Part shown: piece after piece, positions 17,698 through 25,932 of the stretch
How the letters are laid out: every line of letters begins with the position of its first letter
How positions within the stretch are numbered: position 1 is the first letter of the stretch
From: Mariniphaga sp041686935
GTDB lineage: Bacteria; Bacteroidota; Bacteroidia; Bacteroidales; Prolixibacteraceae
Assembly: GCA_041686935.1 (NCBI GenBank)
Contig: JAWLCW010000001.1
Location: 372,001 to 436,000, forward strand
Direction of reading: 5' to 3'
Length of the DNA stretch: 64,000 nt
Program-made: the position numbers and the translations under genes
Notes under the pieces: generated by a model
Seen by the model: the letters and a program-made list of their open reading frames with translations, nothing else
Told to the model about the DNA's origin: nothing
Databases searched by the model: none

Positions 17698-18087
17698 TTA
17701 GTTATTTTTTGCACCCTGTTGTATCCAGGCTAAAACCAGTGCCGCCTGGGTTGCAGTGTATTTTTTATAATGTCCGCCATCAGGATGAGGGAGCGTATAA
17801 ATTCTGCTTTCCCCGGGTGTGGTTTTATTGATATACCTTGTTGTGTTGAGCGAGGAAAAAGCATTTGCTGCTCTTAAATCGGGTGCCTGGTTTCCATTGT
17901 GGCATGCGGTACAATTATTTCCACTGGTGAAAATGGGCAGAATATCTCCCGAAAAACTAATCACCTGTGATGGGTCATCCGGATCAATAACCGGTACTTC
18001 CTCAGGAATAACCCAGTCGTACTTACAACCGGCTACCGCAAGTGCCGCCACAACCGCCAATAACAATATTTTAAATTGAATTTTCAT
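17698..18087 (-). CDS. Monoheme cytochrome c lipoprotein
   Basis: A 129-residue protein with a type II signal peptide (LLLAVVAALAVAGC, lipid on Cys20). One heme motif lies in SGNNCTACHNG, and the end resembles cytochrome c modules that count out a gas- or anode-facing surface protein (TATQAALVLAWIQQGAKNN). The layout (FSGDILPIFTSGNNCTACHN) is shared with many Bacteroidota lipoproteins of the planctomycete-cytochrome-like type. It lies 20 bp upstream of the barrel gene and 60 bp after the hexaheme lipoprotein. Being lipid-anchored beside a barrel, it is a candidate outer-membrane electron carrier; surface exposure is not shown. Confidence 0.85.
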   Translation of the reverse strand: MKIQFKILLLAVVAALAVAGCKYDWVIPEEVPVIDPDDPSQVISFSGDILPIFTSGNNCTACHNGNQAPDLRAANAFSSLNTTRYINKTTPGESRIYTLPHPDGGHYKKYTATQAALVLAWIQQGAKNN

Positions 18088-18147
18088 TTCTTGTACATTT
18101 TCGTTCTACACCAGATTCATCGAACAATATCCAGAACCTGATTCTGT

Positions 18148-19194
18148 TTATGCTTCAGGCTGGTATGCATTCAGCGCTTCCAGTGTATTGATTAGCAGCG
18201 CATTAATATACCTTGGATTGTGTACTCCATAACTGCGGTCATCTTTCAATCCTTTCCAGTTAAAGTAAGCACGGGCCAAAACCATCGGGTATTGTCCTGG
18301 AACCGGGCTGTAACCCGTTTCGTCATTGCCGGTCACAACACCTAACTCAACAAGTTTATCCCTTATTTGATTCAGTTTGCTGGCAACATCTGATTGTCTT
18401 CCACCATAGTTGAAATTTTCCGTTTCATGGCAAGTGTTGCATGCATTTAAACTTGGGTTAAAGGAGTGTCCTCCGCCACCGTTTCCAAATTCACCCATAT
18501 GACAACCTGTGCATGAAGCCTGGGCATTCAGGTGGTAGGAACTGTTGGGTTCCGGATATGATACCGATCCTTCTATTTCAGCAAAACCAACTCCTGCAAC
18601 AAGGTTAGCCTGAGGTCCGTAATGCGGTCCTGTCCGTGCAGTAATATTAAATGTTGCTGCGCTTGGATTTGAAGCCAAAGGATCGCCGGCACGTGACTGG
18701 TGACAAACTGCACAAAGGTTGCTGTTGCCTTTCATGTCTAATGTTACAGAAGGATTAATTCTGGAAGGAATCGGATCAGAAGAGCGCAATGCGTAATCAA
18801 TGCCCTCAAATGATTTGTGAATTCCATGGCAGGTTCCACATTGCCAAGCACTTGGGTTGGTGATGTCTCCGGCAACACTTCCCAGTGTCATGGTTTGAAC
18901 AAATTGTTCGTGTGAGTGACAAGGTGCACAACTTGCCCGGCCACCGGCATACTCTACTGCTATGGCTCCCGCACTGTGAACAGACATCGTAAATTCAGCC
19001 TGCTTTTGTTCCATGTTGGTGCCTGCATGGCAAACGAGACAGGAAACATTTCCGTCTGCACCATCCATCCCGTCAATCCCGTCTTTACCGTCAGCTCCCG
19101 GAAGGCCCATTGGACCTTCTTTAACACATGATGTGGCAAGTATTGCACACACAAATCCAAAACAAATAAGTCTTAAAAAAGATAGATATTTCAT
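18148..19194 (-). CDS. Hexaheme cytochrome c lipoprotein with collagen-like stalk
   Basis: A 348-residue lipoprotein. The lipobox LATSC puts the lipid on Cys23. Residues 27-50 form eight Gly-X-Y triplets (GPMGLPGADGKDGIDGMDGA, then DGNV), a short collagen-like stalk. Six CXXCH motifs follow (CLVCH, CAPCH, CGTCH, CAVCH, CTGCH, CNTCH) with extra His residues. The last about 70 residues are helical without hemes. This is the first gene of the minus-strand cytochrome unit, with an FNR-like box about 140 bp upstream. The likely role is an outer-membrane multiheme electron-transfer protein held away from the lipid layer; the substrate is unknown. Multiheme cytochromes with a collagen-type linker are unusual. 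Confidence 0.88.
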   Translation of the reverse strand: MKYLSFLRLICFGFVCAILATSCVKEGPMGLPGADGKDGIDGMDGADGNVSCLVCHAGTNMEQKQAEFTMSVHSAGAIAVEYAGGRASCAPCHSHEQFVQTMTLGSVAGDITNPSAWQCGTCHGIHKSFEGIDYALRSSDPIPSRINPSVTLDMKGNSNLCAVCHQSRAGDPLASNPSAATFNITARTGPHYGPQANLVAGVGFAEIEGSVSYPEPNSSYHLNAQASCTGCHMGEFGNGGGGHSFNPSLNACNTCHETENFNYGGRQSDVASKLNQIRDKLVELGVVTGNDETGYSPVPGQYPMVLARAYFNWKGLKDDRSYGVHNPRYINALLINTLEALNAYQPEA

Positions 19195-19332
19195 AACACG
19201 ACCAGTTTAGTAGTTTATACTATAAAATCATTAAATACTTCATGCCGTAAAAATAGTATGGAAATGTTTTGGAAATACAGGGTAAGCAATGATATATCAG
19301 TAAGTTGGTATTGATTTAAGACAAATCCTAAA

Positions 19333-19346
19333 TTGACATATATCAA
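19333..19346. promoter_or_regulatory. FNR/CRP-type binding site upstream of the cytochrome unit
   Basis: TTGACATATATCAA matches the 14-bp FNR consensus TTGAT-N4-ATCAA at nine of ten fixed positions. It lies directly after the stop codon of the Crp/Fnr gene and is centred about 146 bp upstream of the hexaheme lipoprotein start. It could serve oxygen- or NO-dependent control of the cytochromes by the adjacent regulator. One site in AT-rich DNA is weak evidence by itself. Confidence 0.45.
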
Positions 19347-20114
19347 CTAACCGTTTTTGCTGATTTCCTGCAGGCCGCTTTCATCAAGGATTTCAATGGT
19401 ATTTCCCTGGGTTTTAATTAATCCGGATAATTTAAACTGCTGCAGAATCCGCACCAGGCTTTCCTTGGTCATGTTCGACATATCGGCCATATCCTGACGG
19501 GTTAATGGAACAGTAAACGGATTGGTGCAGAAAACATCATTTTTCAGGCTTAGCAGTGTATCTGCAACCCGGCCAGGCATGTATTTCTGGGTAAGAACCA
19601 CAAGCTTGGTAAGCAGGCTGTTATTCTGTTTGGTGTGGTGACGGAGCAATTCAACTGCAAACCGGTTGTTTTCGGAAAAAAGCTGGGAGAGTTTCGATGC
19701 ACTTATGAGGCAACAGGTTACAGGTGTAACTGCTGAAATTGTAAACTGTTGCACATTCCCGTTGAAAAGATCACCACCAGTAACAAAATCGTGTTTCCCT
19801 ATAAGTCTGACAATAAGAGACTTGCCTTTAACTCCTTCAACATATACTTTTGCCAGACCCTCACGAATACACACAACATAAGTGGAACTTGTGTTTTGCT
19901 TTATGATTGTTTCACCCGGTTTATAATGGATTTGCTGTTTACCATCCACTAAAAAATCCAGCTCTTTGTAATCCAGCGATTTTAAAATGTTGGTATCGCC
20001 ATCTTTAAAACAATTTTTGCAGCAGCAATCCAATGTTTTTTCACAATCATCAAACTGCTTTTCACAATTAATGCAATTAAAATCAACTGCTTTTAAATGA
20101 ATGACATCCCTCAT
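19347..20114 (-). CDS. Crp/Fnr family regulator with cysteine-rich N-terminus
   Basis: A 255-residue regulator. The N-terminus has seven cysteines within 22 residues (14, 17, 24, 30, 31, 32, 35). A cyclic-nucleotide-type sensor domain follows (about 55-165; HYKPGETIIKQNTSSTYVVC, GGDLFNGNVQQF). The C-terminal winged helix-turn-helix (about 175-250) reads PLTRQDMADMSNMTKESLVR, then ILQQFKLSGLI. The recognition helix is of the FNR/NtcR type with Glu and Arg. The cysteines could hold a redox or Fe-S centre, as in FNR, though their spacing differs from E. coli FNR. It sits between the heme-synthesis and cytochrome genes, with an FNR-like box after its stop, so control of anaerobic respiration is likely. 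A GGGGG stretch 6 bp before ATG 20114 is a plausible ribosome site. Confidence 0.88.
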   Translation of the reverse strand: MRDVIHLKAVDFNCINCEKQFDDCEKTLDCCCKNCFKDGDTNILKSLDYKELDFLVDGKQQIHYKPGETIIKQNTSSTYVVCIREGLAKVYVEGVKGKSLIVRLIGKHDFVTGGDLFNGNVQQFTISAVTPVTCCLISASKLSQLFSENNRFAVELLRHHTKQNNSLLTKLVVLTQKYMPGRVADTLLSLKNDVFCTNPFTVPLTRQDMADMSNMTKESLVRILQQFKLSGLIKTQGNTIEILDESGLQEISKNG

Positions 20115-20179
20115 AGCACCCCCGTAGTAAATAATAGTTATATAAACTGCTCATTTTCAGAAATATTTCGCTAACATAG

Positions 20180-20233
20180 TAAAAATATTCAATATTGTAA
20201 AAATATTCAATAATGCAAATATATTCATAAAAT
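20180..20233. repeat. Three 18-bp tandem repeats upstream of the Crp/Fnr gene
   Basis: Units at 20180-20197 and 20198-20215 are identical at 17 of 18 bases (TAAAAATATTCAATATTG and TAAAAATATTCAATAATG). A degenerate third unit occupies 20216-20233. They lie 66-120 bp before the regulator's ATG. They could be operator sites or an AT-rich curved promoter element. The rest of the 20115-20383 gap holds no other recognisable feature. Confidence 0.55.
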
Positions 20234-20383
20234 AATAAAGTTCTTATTAATTTGATATAAAGAATTTTACTTTATAAAGCATTACAACTTTTAAGGGGTT
20301 GAATCTATAGTGGCTATGGAAATAAAAGCAGATGAAAATGCTCGAATAACTATTCAAAACAATTTTTAAAAAACCCCGGAATT

Positions 20384-21403
20384 TTAGATGTCCAGCTTTT
20401 TAATTAACTGTTCCATGGTTTCAATCCAGGCCGGTTCGGCATTAAGACTTTCTACAAGTTGCAGTTTGTCCCCTCCATCTTCCAGGAAAATTTCCTGATA
20501 TTCATCGCCAATTTCAATAATGGTTTCAAGACAATCTGTTACAAAGGCCGGAGCAAAAACAAGGATGCGTTTTTTGCCTTCTTTAAGTTTGGCAAGAAGG
20601 ACTTCGTCGGTAAAAGGTTCCATCCAGTTTTTATCGAGCCGCGACTGAAAACCTACGGTATAATCACCGGGTTTTAATCCCAGTTCCTTTGCCAGGAGTC
20701 TTGTTGTGGCAAAACAGGTTGCCCGGTAACAACGGTGTCCGTGTTCGGGCATGGAATTCTGACAGGAGCACTGGCTCACTGTAATGCCCGGATGGCTTTT
20801 TTCGAGATGGCGGTTTGGAAGTCCGTGATAGGAAAAAACCACATGGTCGTATTTGGTAAGATCATATTTTCTCCCTTTTGCTGCAAAAGCGTGAATAAAC
20901 CCGGGATCATCGTAAAATTGGTCCACCACTTTAAGTTCAATGTTTACTTTTTGCTTTTTCAACTCCCGTTCAACAGCAACCACGGTTGTTTCGGTAGTTG
21001 ACATGGCATAATGCGGATAAAGAGGGAAAAGTATAAGCTTAGTAAAACCCTGCTCTTTTATCTGGCAAATCACCCTTTTATAGTCGGGTTTTTGGTAACG
21101 CATGGCTACAAAAACCTCATAATTATCACCAAGCCTGAGTTGAAGTTTTTGTTTTATCTCGAACGAATAAGAAATAAGCGGTGAGCCTTTTTCTGTCCAG
21201 AGTAATTTGTAAAGTCGTGTTGAATTTCTGACTCTGAATGGGATAATAATAAAATTCACCAGGAATTTGCGAAGCAACCATGGAAGATCGATTACACGTT
21301 TATCATTCAAAAACTCGGTGAGGTAACGCCAAACCGCGGTAATTTTTGGCTCGTCTGGACTGCCCACATTCATTAGTAAAACAGCTGTTTTTTCGTTCTT
21401 CAT
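20384..21403 (-). CDS. hemH: Ferrochelatase
   Basis: A 339-residue enzyme that inserts Fe2+ into protoporphyrin IX, the last step of heme b synthesis. Family features are AVLLMNVGSPDEP at the N-terminus, the active-site region HVVFSYHGLPNRHLEKSHPG (catalytic His) and, further on, a C-terminal Glu-rich strand (VFAPAFVTDCLETIIEIGDE). A cysteine group (QCSCQNSMPEHGHRCYRATC) could relate to a cluster, as seen in some bacterial ferrochelatases, but this is uncertain. It overlaps the hemG stop codon by 4 bp (ATGA), so the two are translationally coupled. It is the last gene of the hemN-hemG-hemH unit. Confidence 0.96.
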   Translation of the reverse strand: MKNEKTAVLLMNVGSPDEPKITAVWRYLTEFLNDKRVIDLPWLLRKFLVNFIIIPFRVRNSTRLYKLLWTEKGSPLISYSFEIKQKLQLRLGDNYEVFVAMRYQKPDYKRVICQIKEQGFTKLILFPLYPHYAMSTTETTVVAVERELKKQKVNIELKVVDQFYDDPGFIHAFAAKGRKYDLTKYDHVVFSYHGLPNRHLEKSHPGITVSQCSCQNSMPEHGHRCYRATCFATTRLLAKELGLKPGDYTVGFQSRLDKNWMEPFTDEVLLAKLKEGKKRILVFAPAFVTDCLETIIEIGDEYQEIFLEDGGDKLQLVESLNAEPAWIETMEQLIKKLDI

Positions 21404-22764
21404 GCTGTAGAATTTATAATTTCTGTTGCAACTGTCCGGCCCTGATTAATCCGGTCGGCAATTCCAATTCCATCGCGGATGTTGCCGGCAAGTACCAAAC
21501 CCGGGAATTGATTTTCCAAATCGGAAATAGCTTTCATTTTTTCTTTCGATTCAAAGCTGTATTGGGGAATAGCATGGTTGTATCTGAATATTTTTAACAA
21601 ATCGGGTTTGAACGTTTTTAGCTGCATCATTTCCGAAAGTTCTTCAGAGACTATGGTTAGTATCTCATTGTCCGAAAGTTCGGTAAGTTCAGATTTTCGC
21701 ACGCCACCCAGAAAAACCGAAAGCAATGCCCCTTTTTCGGGCGCTTTGTTTTTAAAAAAGGAAGAAAGAAAAAGAACGCCCAAAATCCGGCGCTGTTCAA
21801 TACTCGGGACCAGTCCGCCAAAAGCTTTCAGCGGAATTCCCTCCCATTTGCTGAACCCAAGCGATACCTGCGCCACTTTGGAATACGCCATTTTCGTTAT
21901 GGATTTCAGTTTTTCTTTTTCAAGGAAGGGGAATAGAGTTTCCAGGGTGTAAGCACCCGAAGTGGAAATTACATGCGAAAATTGTTCGTTTGAAAGGTTG
22001 GATAAAAAATGGTTTTCTTTTTTTGAAAAGAAAATCCCGCTACTGTTCAGAAGAATATTTTCTTCACCGATATTTTTAACCAGAGCTTTAACTAAATTGG
22101 TTAACCCACCTTCGACCGAAAAAATAGCTTTTGTGGCTTTTTTATCGCGTTCAGTTTTGGGTTCTCTGGCTTTTTTAAAAGCGCCGCCGATAAAACTGCC
22201 ATAATCCTGTTCCAGATGATAAAGTTTTGGGAAAGCATATTGTGTTACAAGTTGGCCGGGGTCTCCGGAGTAAATACCAAGGATAAACGGGTCGATGGCA
22301 TAATCAAGAAAACTTTTTCCCATACGCCTCAACACCAGTTCAGCCAGCGATTCGTTTGGATTATCGCCTTTTTTACGGAAAGGTTCACCCAACAACCTGA
22401 GTTTATCGGGAACGGAAAATAACGGCGTGGTGATTCCGGAAATGAGCCCCGAAGGAAGCGGAACCCAACGATTTTTTTTCCAAATCCAGCGCGCTTTGGC
22501 TGCTTCGTTGGCCACCTCAAGCGTGCAGTCTTCTTTTAAATCTTCCAGCAATTCAGCCACTTCAGGTCGTGACAGGATGCCGGAATTGGGTCCGCCTTCG
22601 AACGTAAATCCTTTCTCGTTAAACGTTTGGATAACCCCGCCCGCACGGTCTGCTTTTTCGAAAACCACAAACGGAATTTCTGCTTTTTTCAGGTAAAATG
22701 CAGTGGTTAAGCCGGTTAAGCCAGCACCTATAACGGCTATCCTTATATTTTCATTTTTTTTCAT
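21400..22764 (-). CDS. hemG: Protoporphyrinogen oxidase (HemY-type FAD enzyme)
   Basis: A 454-residue flavoprotein that oxidises protoporphyrinogen IX to protoporphyrin IX. The N-terminal FAD-binding motif is IAVIGAGLTGLTTAFYLKKA with FEKADRAGGVIQT. The substrate domain contains GGPNSGILSRPEVAELLEDL and FILGIYSGDPGQL, and the C-terminal FAD site is LVLAGNIRDGIGIADRINQG. It lies 11 bp after hemN and overlaps hemH by 4 bp. Family members normally use O2, while the neighbouring hemN product is oxygen-independent, so the host probably makes heme across a range of oxygen levels or uses another electron acceptor here. Confidence 0.95.
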   Translation of the reverse strand: MKKNENIRIAVIGAGLTGLTTAFYLKKAEIPFVVFEKADRAGGVIQTFNEKGFTFEGGPNSGILSRPEVAELLEDLKEDCTLEVANEAAKARWIWKKNRWVPLPSGLISGITTPLFSVPDKLRLLGEPFRKKGDNPNESLAELVLRRMGKSFLDYAIDPFILGIYSGDPGQLVTQYAFPKLYHLEQDYGSFIGGAFKKAREPKTERDKKATKAIFSVEGGLTNLVKALVKNIGEENILLNSSGIFFSKKENHFLSNLSNEQFSHVISTSGAYTLETLFPFLEKEKLKSITKMAYSKVAQVSLGFSKWEGIPLKAFGGLVPSIEQRRILGVLFLSSFFKNKAPEKGALLSVFLGGVRKSELTELSDNEILTIVSEELSEMMQLKTFKPDLLKIFRYNHAIPQYSFESKEKMKAISDLENQFPGLVLAGNIRDGIGIADRINQGRTVATEIINSTA

Positions 22765-22775
22765 TTTCAGAACGC

Positions 22776-24155
22776 TTACAACGCTTTTGAGAACCGTTTT
22801 GTTTCCTTTTGCAAATTGGGATCAAACCGGGCAGCTATGTTCCTGATGAAAAAACGACCTGTTGCGGTGATCCTTAAATTCTCTTCTCCCTGAATTTCAA
22901 GCAGTCCATCGGTTACAAATTCCCGGAAGAATTTTATGTTGAAATGAAGGGCATTTTTTATCTCCTCCACGGAGGTATTGAACCTTTGGGCGGTTTCGTC
23001 AAAAGAAACATACTCATTGCACATAATTTCATTTATTACATGCCGTATGATTTTTTCCGGAGTATTTAACTGATATCCCTTTTCAACAGTAAATTTTCCC
23101 TGGTTGATAATCTCCACGTAACGGTCGGGTTTTTTCTCGTTTTGTGCATACACACTTTCAAGCTGACTTATTCCAGTAGCTCCGAAAGCATAAACCTGGC
23201 CTGTGGTTTCGCGGGTGCAGTAACCCTGAAAATTCCTGTGAAGCGATCGGTTTTTTAATGCAATGCTCAGCTCGTCGGTATCTTTTGCAAAATGGTCGAG
23301 ACCAATGGGTGTATAACCGTTTTCTGTAAGAATTTTAAAACCGGCTTCAAACATGGATAGTTTTTCATTTGCCTCCGGGAGCCCGCGCACTTCGAGAATT
23401 TTCTGTGCTTTTTTAATCCATGGCACGTGGGCATACGAAAAAGTGACCAGCCGGTCGGGTGATATCTCCACTGCTTTTTCTATGGTTTCTGCAAAAGTTT
23501 TTTCGTTTTGATAAGGAAGTCCGTAAATAAAATCGAGGTTCACGCCGGTGTTTTCAAAACTTCTTATCCACGATACAATTTCTTTGACAGGTACGTTTGG
23601 CGCATCGCGATTTACATTGTCAAGCACTTCCTGCTTAAAATCCTGGATTCCCAGGCTGAACCTGTTGAACCCGGCCAGTACCAGTTGCCCGGTATAACTT
23701 TCGTCCAGCATAGCCGGATGACATTCGATTGCAATTTCAGGTTTTTCAATGAATTCAAAATTTTCGTGGATAAGGTCCATTATTCCGCGAATCATTTCAA
23801 TGGGTAAGGTGTTTGGTGTTCCGCCGCCCCAGTGCACCTGCGAAACTTTTCGAGTGGGGTCAAGCAGCTTCTTCACCATTATAATTTCCTTTTTTACGGC
23901 CTCCACGTAGCGTCCCATTTTTTCTTTGTCGCGGGTGTATTGGGTGTTGCAACCACAAAAATGGCACATTTTAGAACAAAACGGAATGTGAATGTAAAGC
24001 GAAATGTTTTCGGGCCAATCCCTGTTTGAGGCTTGGATGGCATTGATGTAATCTTCGGGCCCAAAGTTTTCGTGAAAAAAGTTTGCCGGCGGGTAACTGG
24101 TGTAACGCGGCACCGGCACGTTATATTTTTGAATGAGATTTTCAGGAATTTTCAT
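22776..24155 (-). CDS. hemN: Oxygen-independent coproporphyrinogen III oxidase
   Basis: A 459-residue radical-SAM enzyme converting coproporphyrinogen III to protoporphyrinogen IX without O2. The [4Fe-4S] motif is Cys60-x3-Cys64-x2-Cys67-Gly-Cys69 (IPFCSKMCHFCGCNTQY), with the fourth Cys typical of true HemN. SAM-binding GGGTPNTLP and the N-terminal PRYTSYPPANFF are also diagnostic and distinguish it from HemW-type homologues, which lack CxC. The C-terminal HemN domain is present. It is the first gene of the heme unit, divergent from a leucyl aminopeptidase gene across a 301-bp gap that contains an inverted repeat. Confidence 0.96.
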   Translation of the reverse strand: MKIPENLIQKYNVPVPRYTSYPPANFFHENFGPEDYINAIQASNRDWPENISLYIHIPFCSKMCHFCGCNTQYTRDKEKMGRYVEAVKKEIIMVKKLLDPTRKVSQVHWGGGTPNTLPIEMIRGIMDLIHENFEFIEKPEIAIECHPAMLDESYTGQLVLAGFNRFSLGIQDFKQEVLDNVNRDAPNVPVKEIVSWIRSFENTGVNLDFIYGLPYQNEKTFAETIEKAVEISPDRLVTFSYAHVPWIKKAQKILEVRGLPEANEKLSMFEAGFKILTENGYTPIGLDHFAKDTDELSIALKNRSLHRNFQGYCTRETTGQVYAFGATGISQLESVYAQNEKKPDRYVEIINQGKFTVEKGYQLNTPEKIIRHVINEIMCNEYVSFDETAQRFNTSVEEIKNALHFNIKFFREFVTDGLLEIQGEENLRITATGRFFIRNIAARFDPNLQKETKRFSKAL

Positions 24156-24224
24156 ACATTTATTTTTTCAATGGTTCAAATTACAATTTCGTATTACCGC
24201 CATCGCTTTGAAATGACTTATCAA

Positions 24225-24295
24225 CGGTATGAAACTCGCCAAAAATAACGATTCGCGTGGGTGTTACAGTTTTTATTCTGGCTCGTTTCATATCG
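24225..24295. repeat. Imperfect long inverted repeat between hemN and the aminopeptidase gene
   Basis: The left arm, 24225-24248 (CGGTATGAAACTCGCC plus AAAAATAA), is matched by the reverse complement of the right arm, 24273-24295 (CGATATGAAACGAGCC plus AGAATAA), with about four mismatches and one gap. The loop is 24 nt. No transposase is near. The remaining sequence of the 24156-24456 gap is AT-rich and, apart from a minus-7 element at 24432, shows no further signal. It may be a regulatory site for hemN or a small mobile-element relic. Confidence 0.6.
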
Positions 24296-24431
24296 TAAAC
24301 AATCTGCTTTTAATTTTCTAATTTTTTGAATGCACAAAAATAGGATAAACCTTTGCCAAAAAAACATTAAGCATCTTTTTTCGTTGATTCTTCTTAATGG
24401 AAACAAATGATTTAAAAGATAAGTTTTATCG

Positions 24432-24439
24432 TATTTTTG
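24432..24439 (+). promoter_or_regulatory. Minus-7 promoter element for the aminopeptidase gene
   Basis: TATTTTTG fits TANNTTTG exactly and ends 17 bp before the start codon at 24457, giving a short leader. No matching TTTG minus-33 box is found at 19-21 nt spacing. Confidence 0.4.
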
Positions 24440-24456
24440 CCAAAAATTGAAAAGCT

Positions 24457-25872
24457 ATGCTACCAAAAATTGAAAAAATAACTTCAAAAAAAACACATAC
24501 TTCAACCGCTGTTATATTTCATCATTTTGAATCACTCGAGCGGTATCCTGAAATAGATGCAGGTTATTTAAAGGGAAAACTTTCTAAAGAAACAGAATGG
24601 ACAATCTATAAACAACCTCAGATTTACTTTTTTCATAAGCTCAAAGAAGTTAAAGCACCTTCTATTCAGGCTGAAGCAGCACGTCAGGCAGGTTCGAAAT
24701 TTTACGATGTACTGAAAAATGAAAAAGTCACCTCCCTGCAAATAATCGGGAATGCAGGTGGTGAATTAACCCTTGCATTTTTGGAAGGTTTGCTGCTTTC
24801 GGCCTATTCCTTTTCAAAATACAAAAAGGAAAAAGATGAGTTTGTTCCTTCAGAAGTTTTTATTCTCGACGACCAGGTAAATGAAAATCAGATTGCCGGG
24901 TTGCAAAATTTGGTGGAAGCTGTTTTTTATACCCGGAACCTTGTAAATGAGCCGCTTTCATACCTCACGGCCACCCGGTTTTCGGAAGAGATGGAAAAAA
25001 TGGGCAACGAAGCCGGATTTACCGTTGAAGTTTTTAACAAGAAAAAAATTGAAGCCCTGCGAATGGGTGGCTTGCTGGCCGTAAACAAAGGAAGTATCGA
25101 TCCGCCAACGTTCAATATTCTGGAATGGAAACCTGAAAATGCCGTAAATGAAAAGCCAATAATTTTGGTGGGGAAAGGTGTGGTTTTCGACACCGGCGGG
25201 TTGAGCCTGAAACCCACGGCAAAATCGATGGATTACATGAAATGCGACATGGCAGGTGGTGCAGTTGTGGCAGCAACGCTTTTTGCAGTGGCTAAAAACA
25301 AAATTCCGTTGCATGTGGTTGGTCTGGTGCCGGCAACCGACAACCGCCCCGACGGCAATGCCTACGTTCCGGGCGATATAATTACTATGTTTGACGGTAC
25401 CACCGTTGAAATAAAAAATACCGATGCCGAAGGCCGCCTGTTGCTGGCCGATGCCTTGAGCTATGCAAAAAAATACAGTCCGCAACTGGTTATAGACGTG
25501 GCTACTTTAACCGGCTCGGCCGAGATTATTGCCGGCTCACAAGCCCTTATAGCAATGGGAAACAGCCCTGACAATATGCAAAATCTGAAACACATTGGGG
25601 AAGAAGTTTATGAACGGACAATAGAAGTACCTTTGTGGGAAGAATTTGCGAAACCGCTGAAATCAAACATCGCCGATTTAAACAACCTGGGAATACGGGA
25701 AGGCCAAACATCCATAGCCGGGAAGTTTCTCGAACATTTTACAGACTATCCGTGGGTACACCTTGATATTGCCGGTGTTGCCTTCCTTCAGGAACGAGAT
25801 TTTTACAGGCCGGCTGGAGGTACTGGTTTTGGCACCCGGCTGCTTTATCACTTTTTGAAAAAATTCAATTAA
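24457..25872 (+). CDS. Leucyl aminopeptidase (M17 family)
   Basis: A 471-residue cytosolic metallopeptidase that removes N-terminal residues from peptides. The C-terminal catalytic domain (about 165-470) carries the di-zinc site residues in VGKGVVFDTGGLSLKP, MKCDMAGGAVVAAT and the hallmark NTDAEGRLLLADALSYA near residue 320. The N-terminal macro-like domain is divergent, as usual for M17. Its N-terminal region (EKITSKKTHTSTAVIFHHF) is shorter than in E. coli PepA (503 residues). Monocistronic or leading into pdxA 60 bp downstream. Function is housekeeping peptide turnover. Confidence 0.93.
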   Translation: MLPKIEKITSKKTHTSTAVIFHHFESLERYPEIDAGYLKGKLSKETEWTIYKQPQIYFFHKLKEVKAPSIQAEAARQAGSKFYDVLKNEKVTSLQIIGNAGGELTLAFLEGLLLSAYSFSKYKKEKDEFVPSEVFILDDQVNENQIAGLQNLVEAVFYTRNLVNEPLSYLTATRFSEEMEKMGNEAGFTVEVFNKKKIEALRMGGLLAVNKGSIDPPTFNILEWKPENAVNEKPIILVGKGVVFDTGGLSLKPTAKSMDYMKCDMAGGAVVAATLFAVAKNKIPLHVVGLVPATDNRPDGNAYVPGDIITMFDGTTVEIKNTDAEGRLLLADALSYAKKYSPQLVIDVATLTGSAEIIAGSQALIAMGNSPDNMQNLKHIGEEVYERTIEVPLWEEFAKPLKSNIADLNNLGIREGQTSIAGKFLEHFTDYPWVHLDIAGVAFLQERDFYRPAGGTGFGTRLLYHFLKKFN

Positions 25873-25932
25873 AAACGTAACTTTGCCTTCCGTTTTTAAA
25901 AGACTAAATATTAATCCGATAGAAAATAAGGA

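Noticed and set aside
19290..19299. TGATATATCA as a second FNR box
   Set aside because: It is a perfect 10-bp palindrome, but the half-sites are 2 bp apart instead of the 4 bp needed for an FNR/CRP site.
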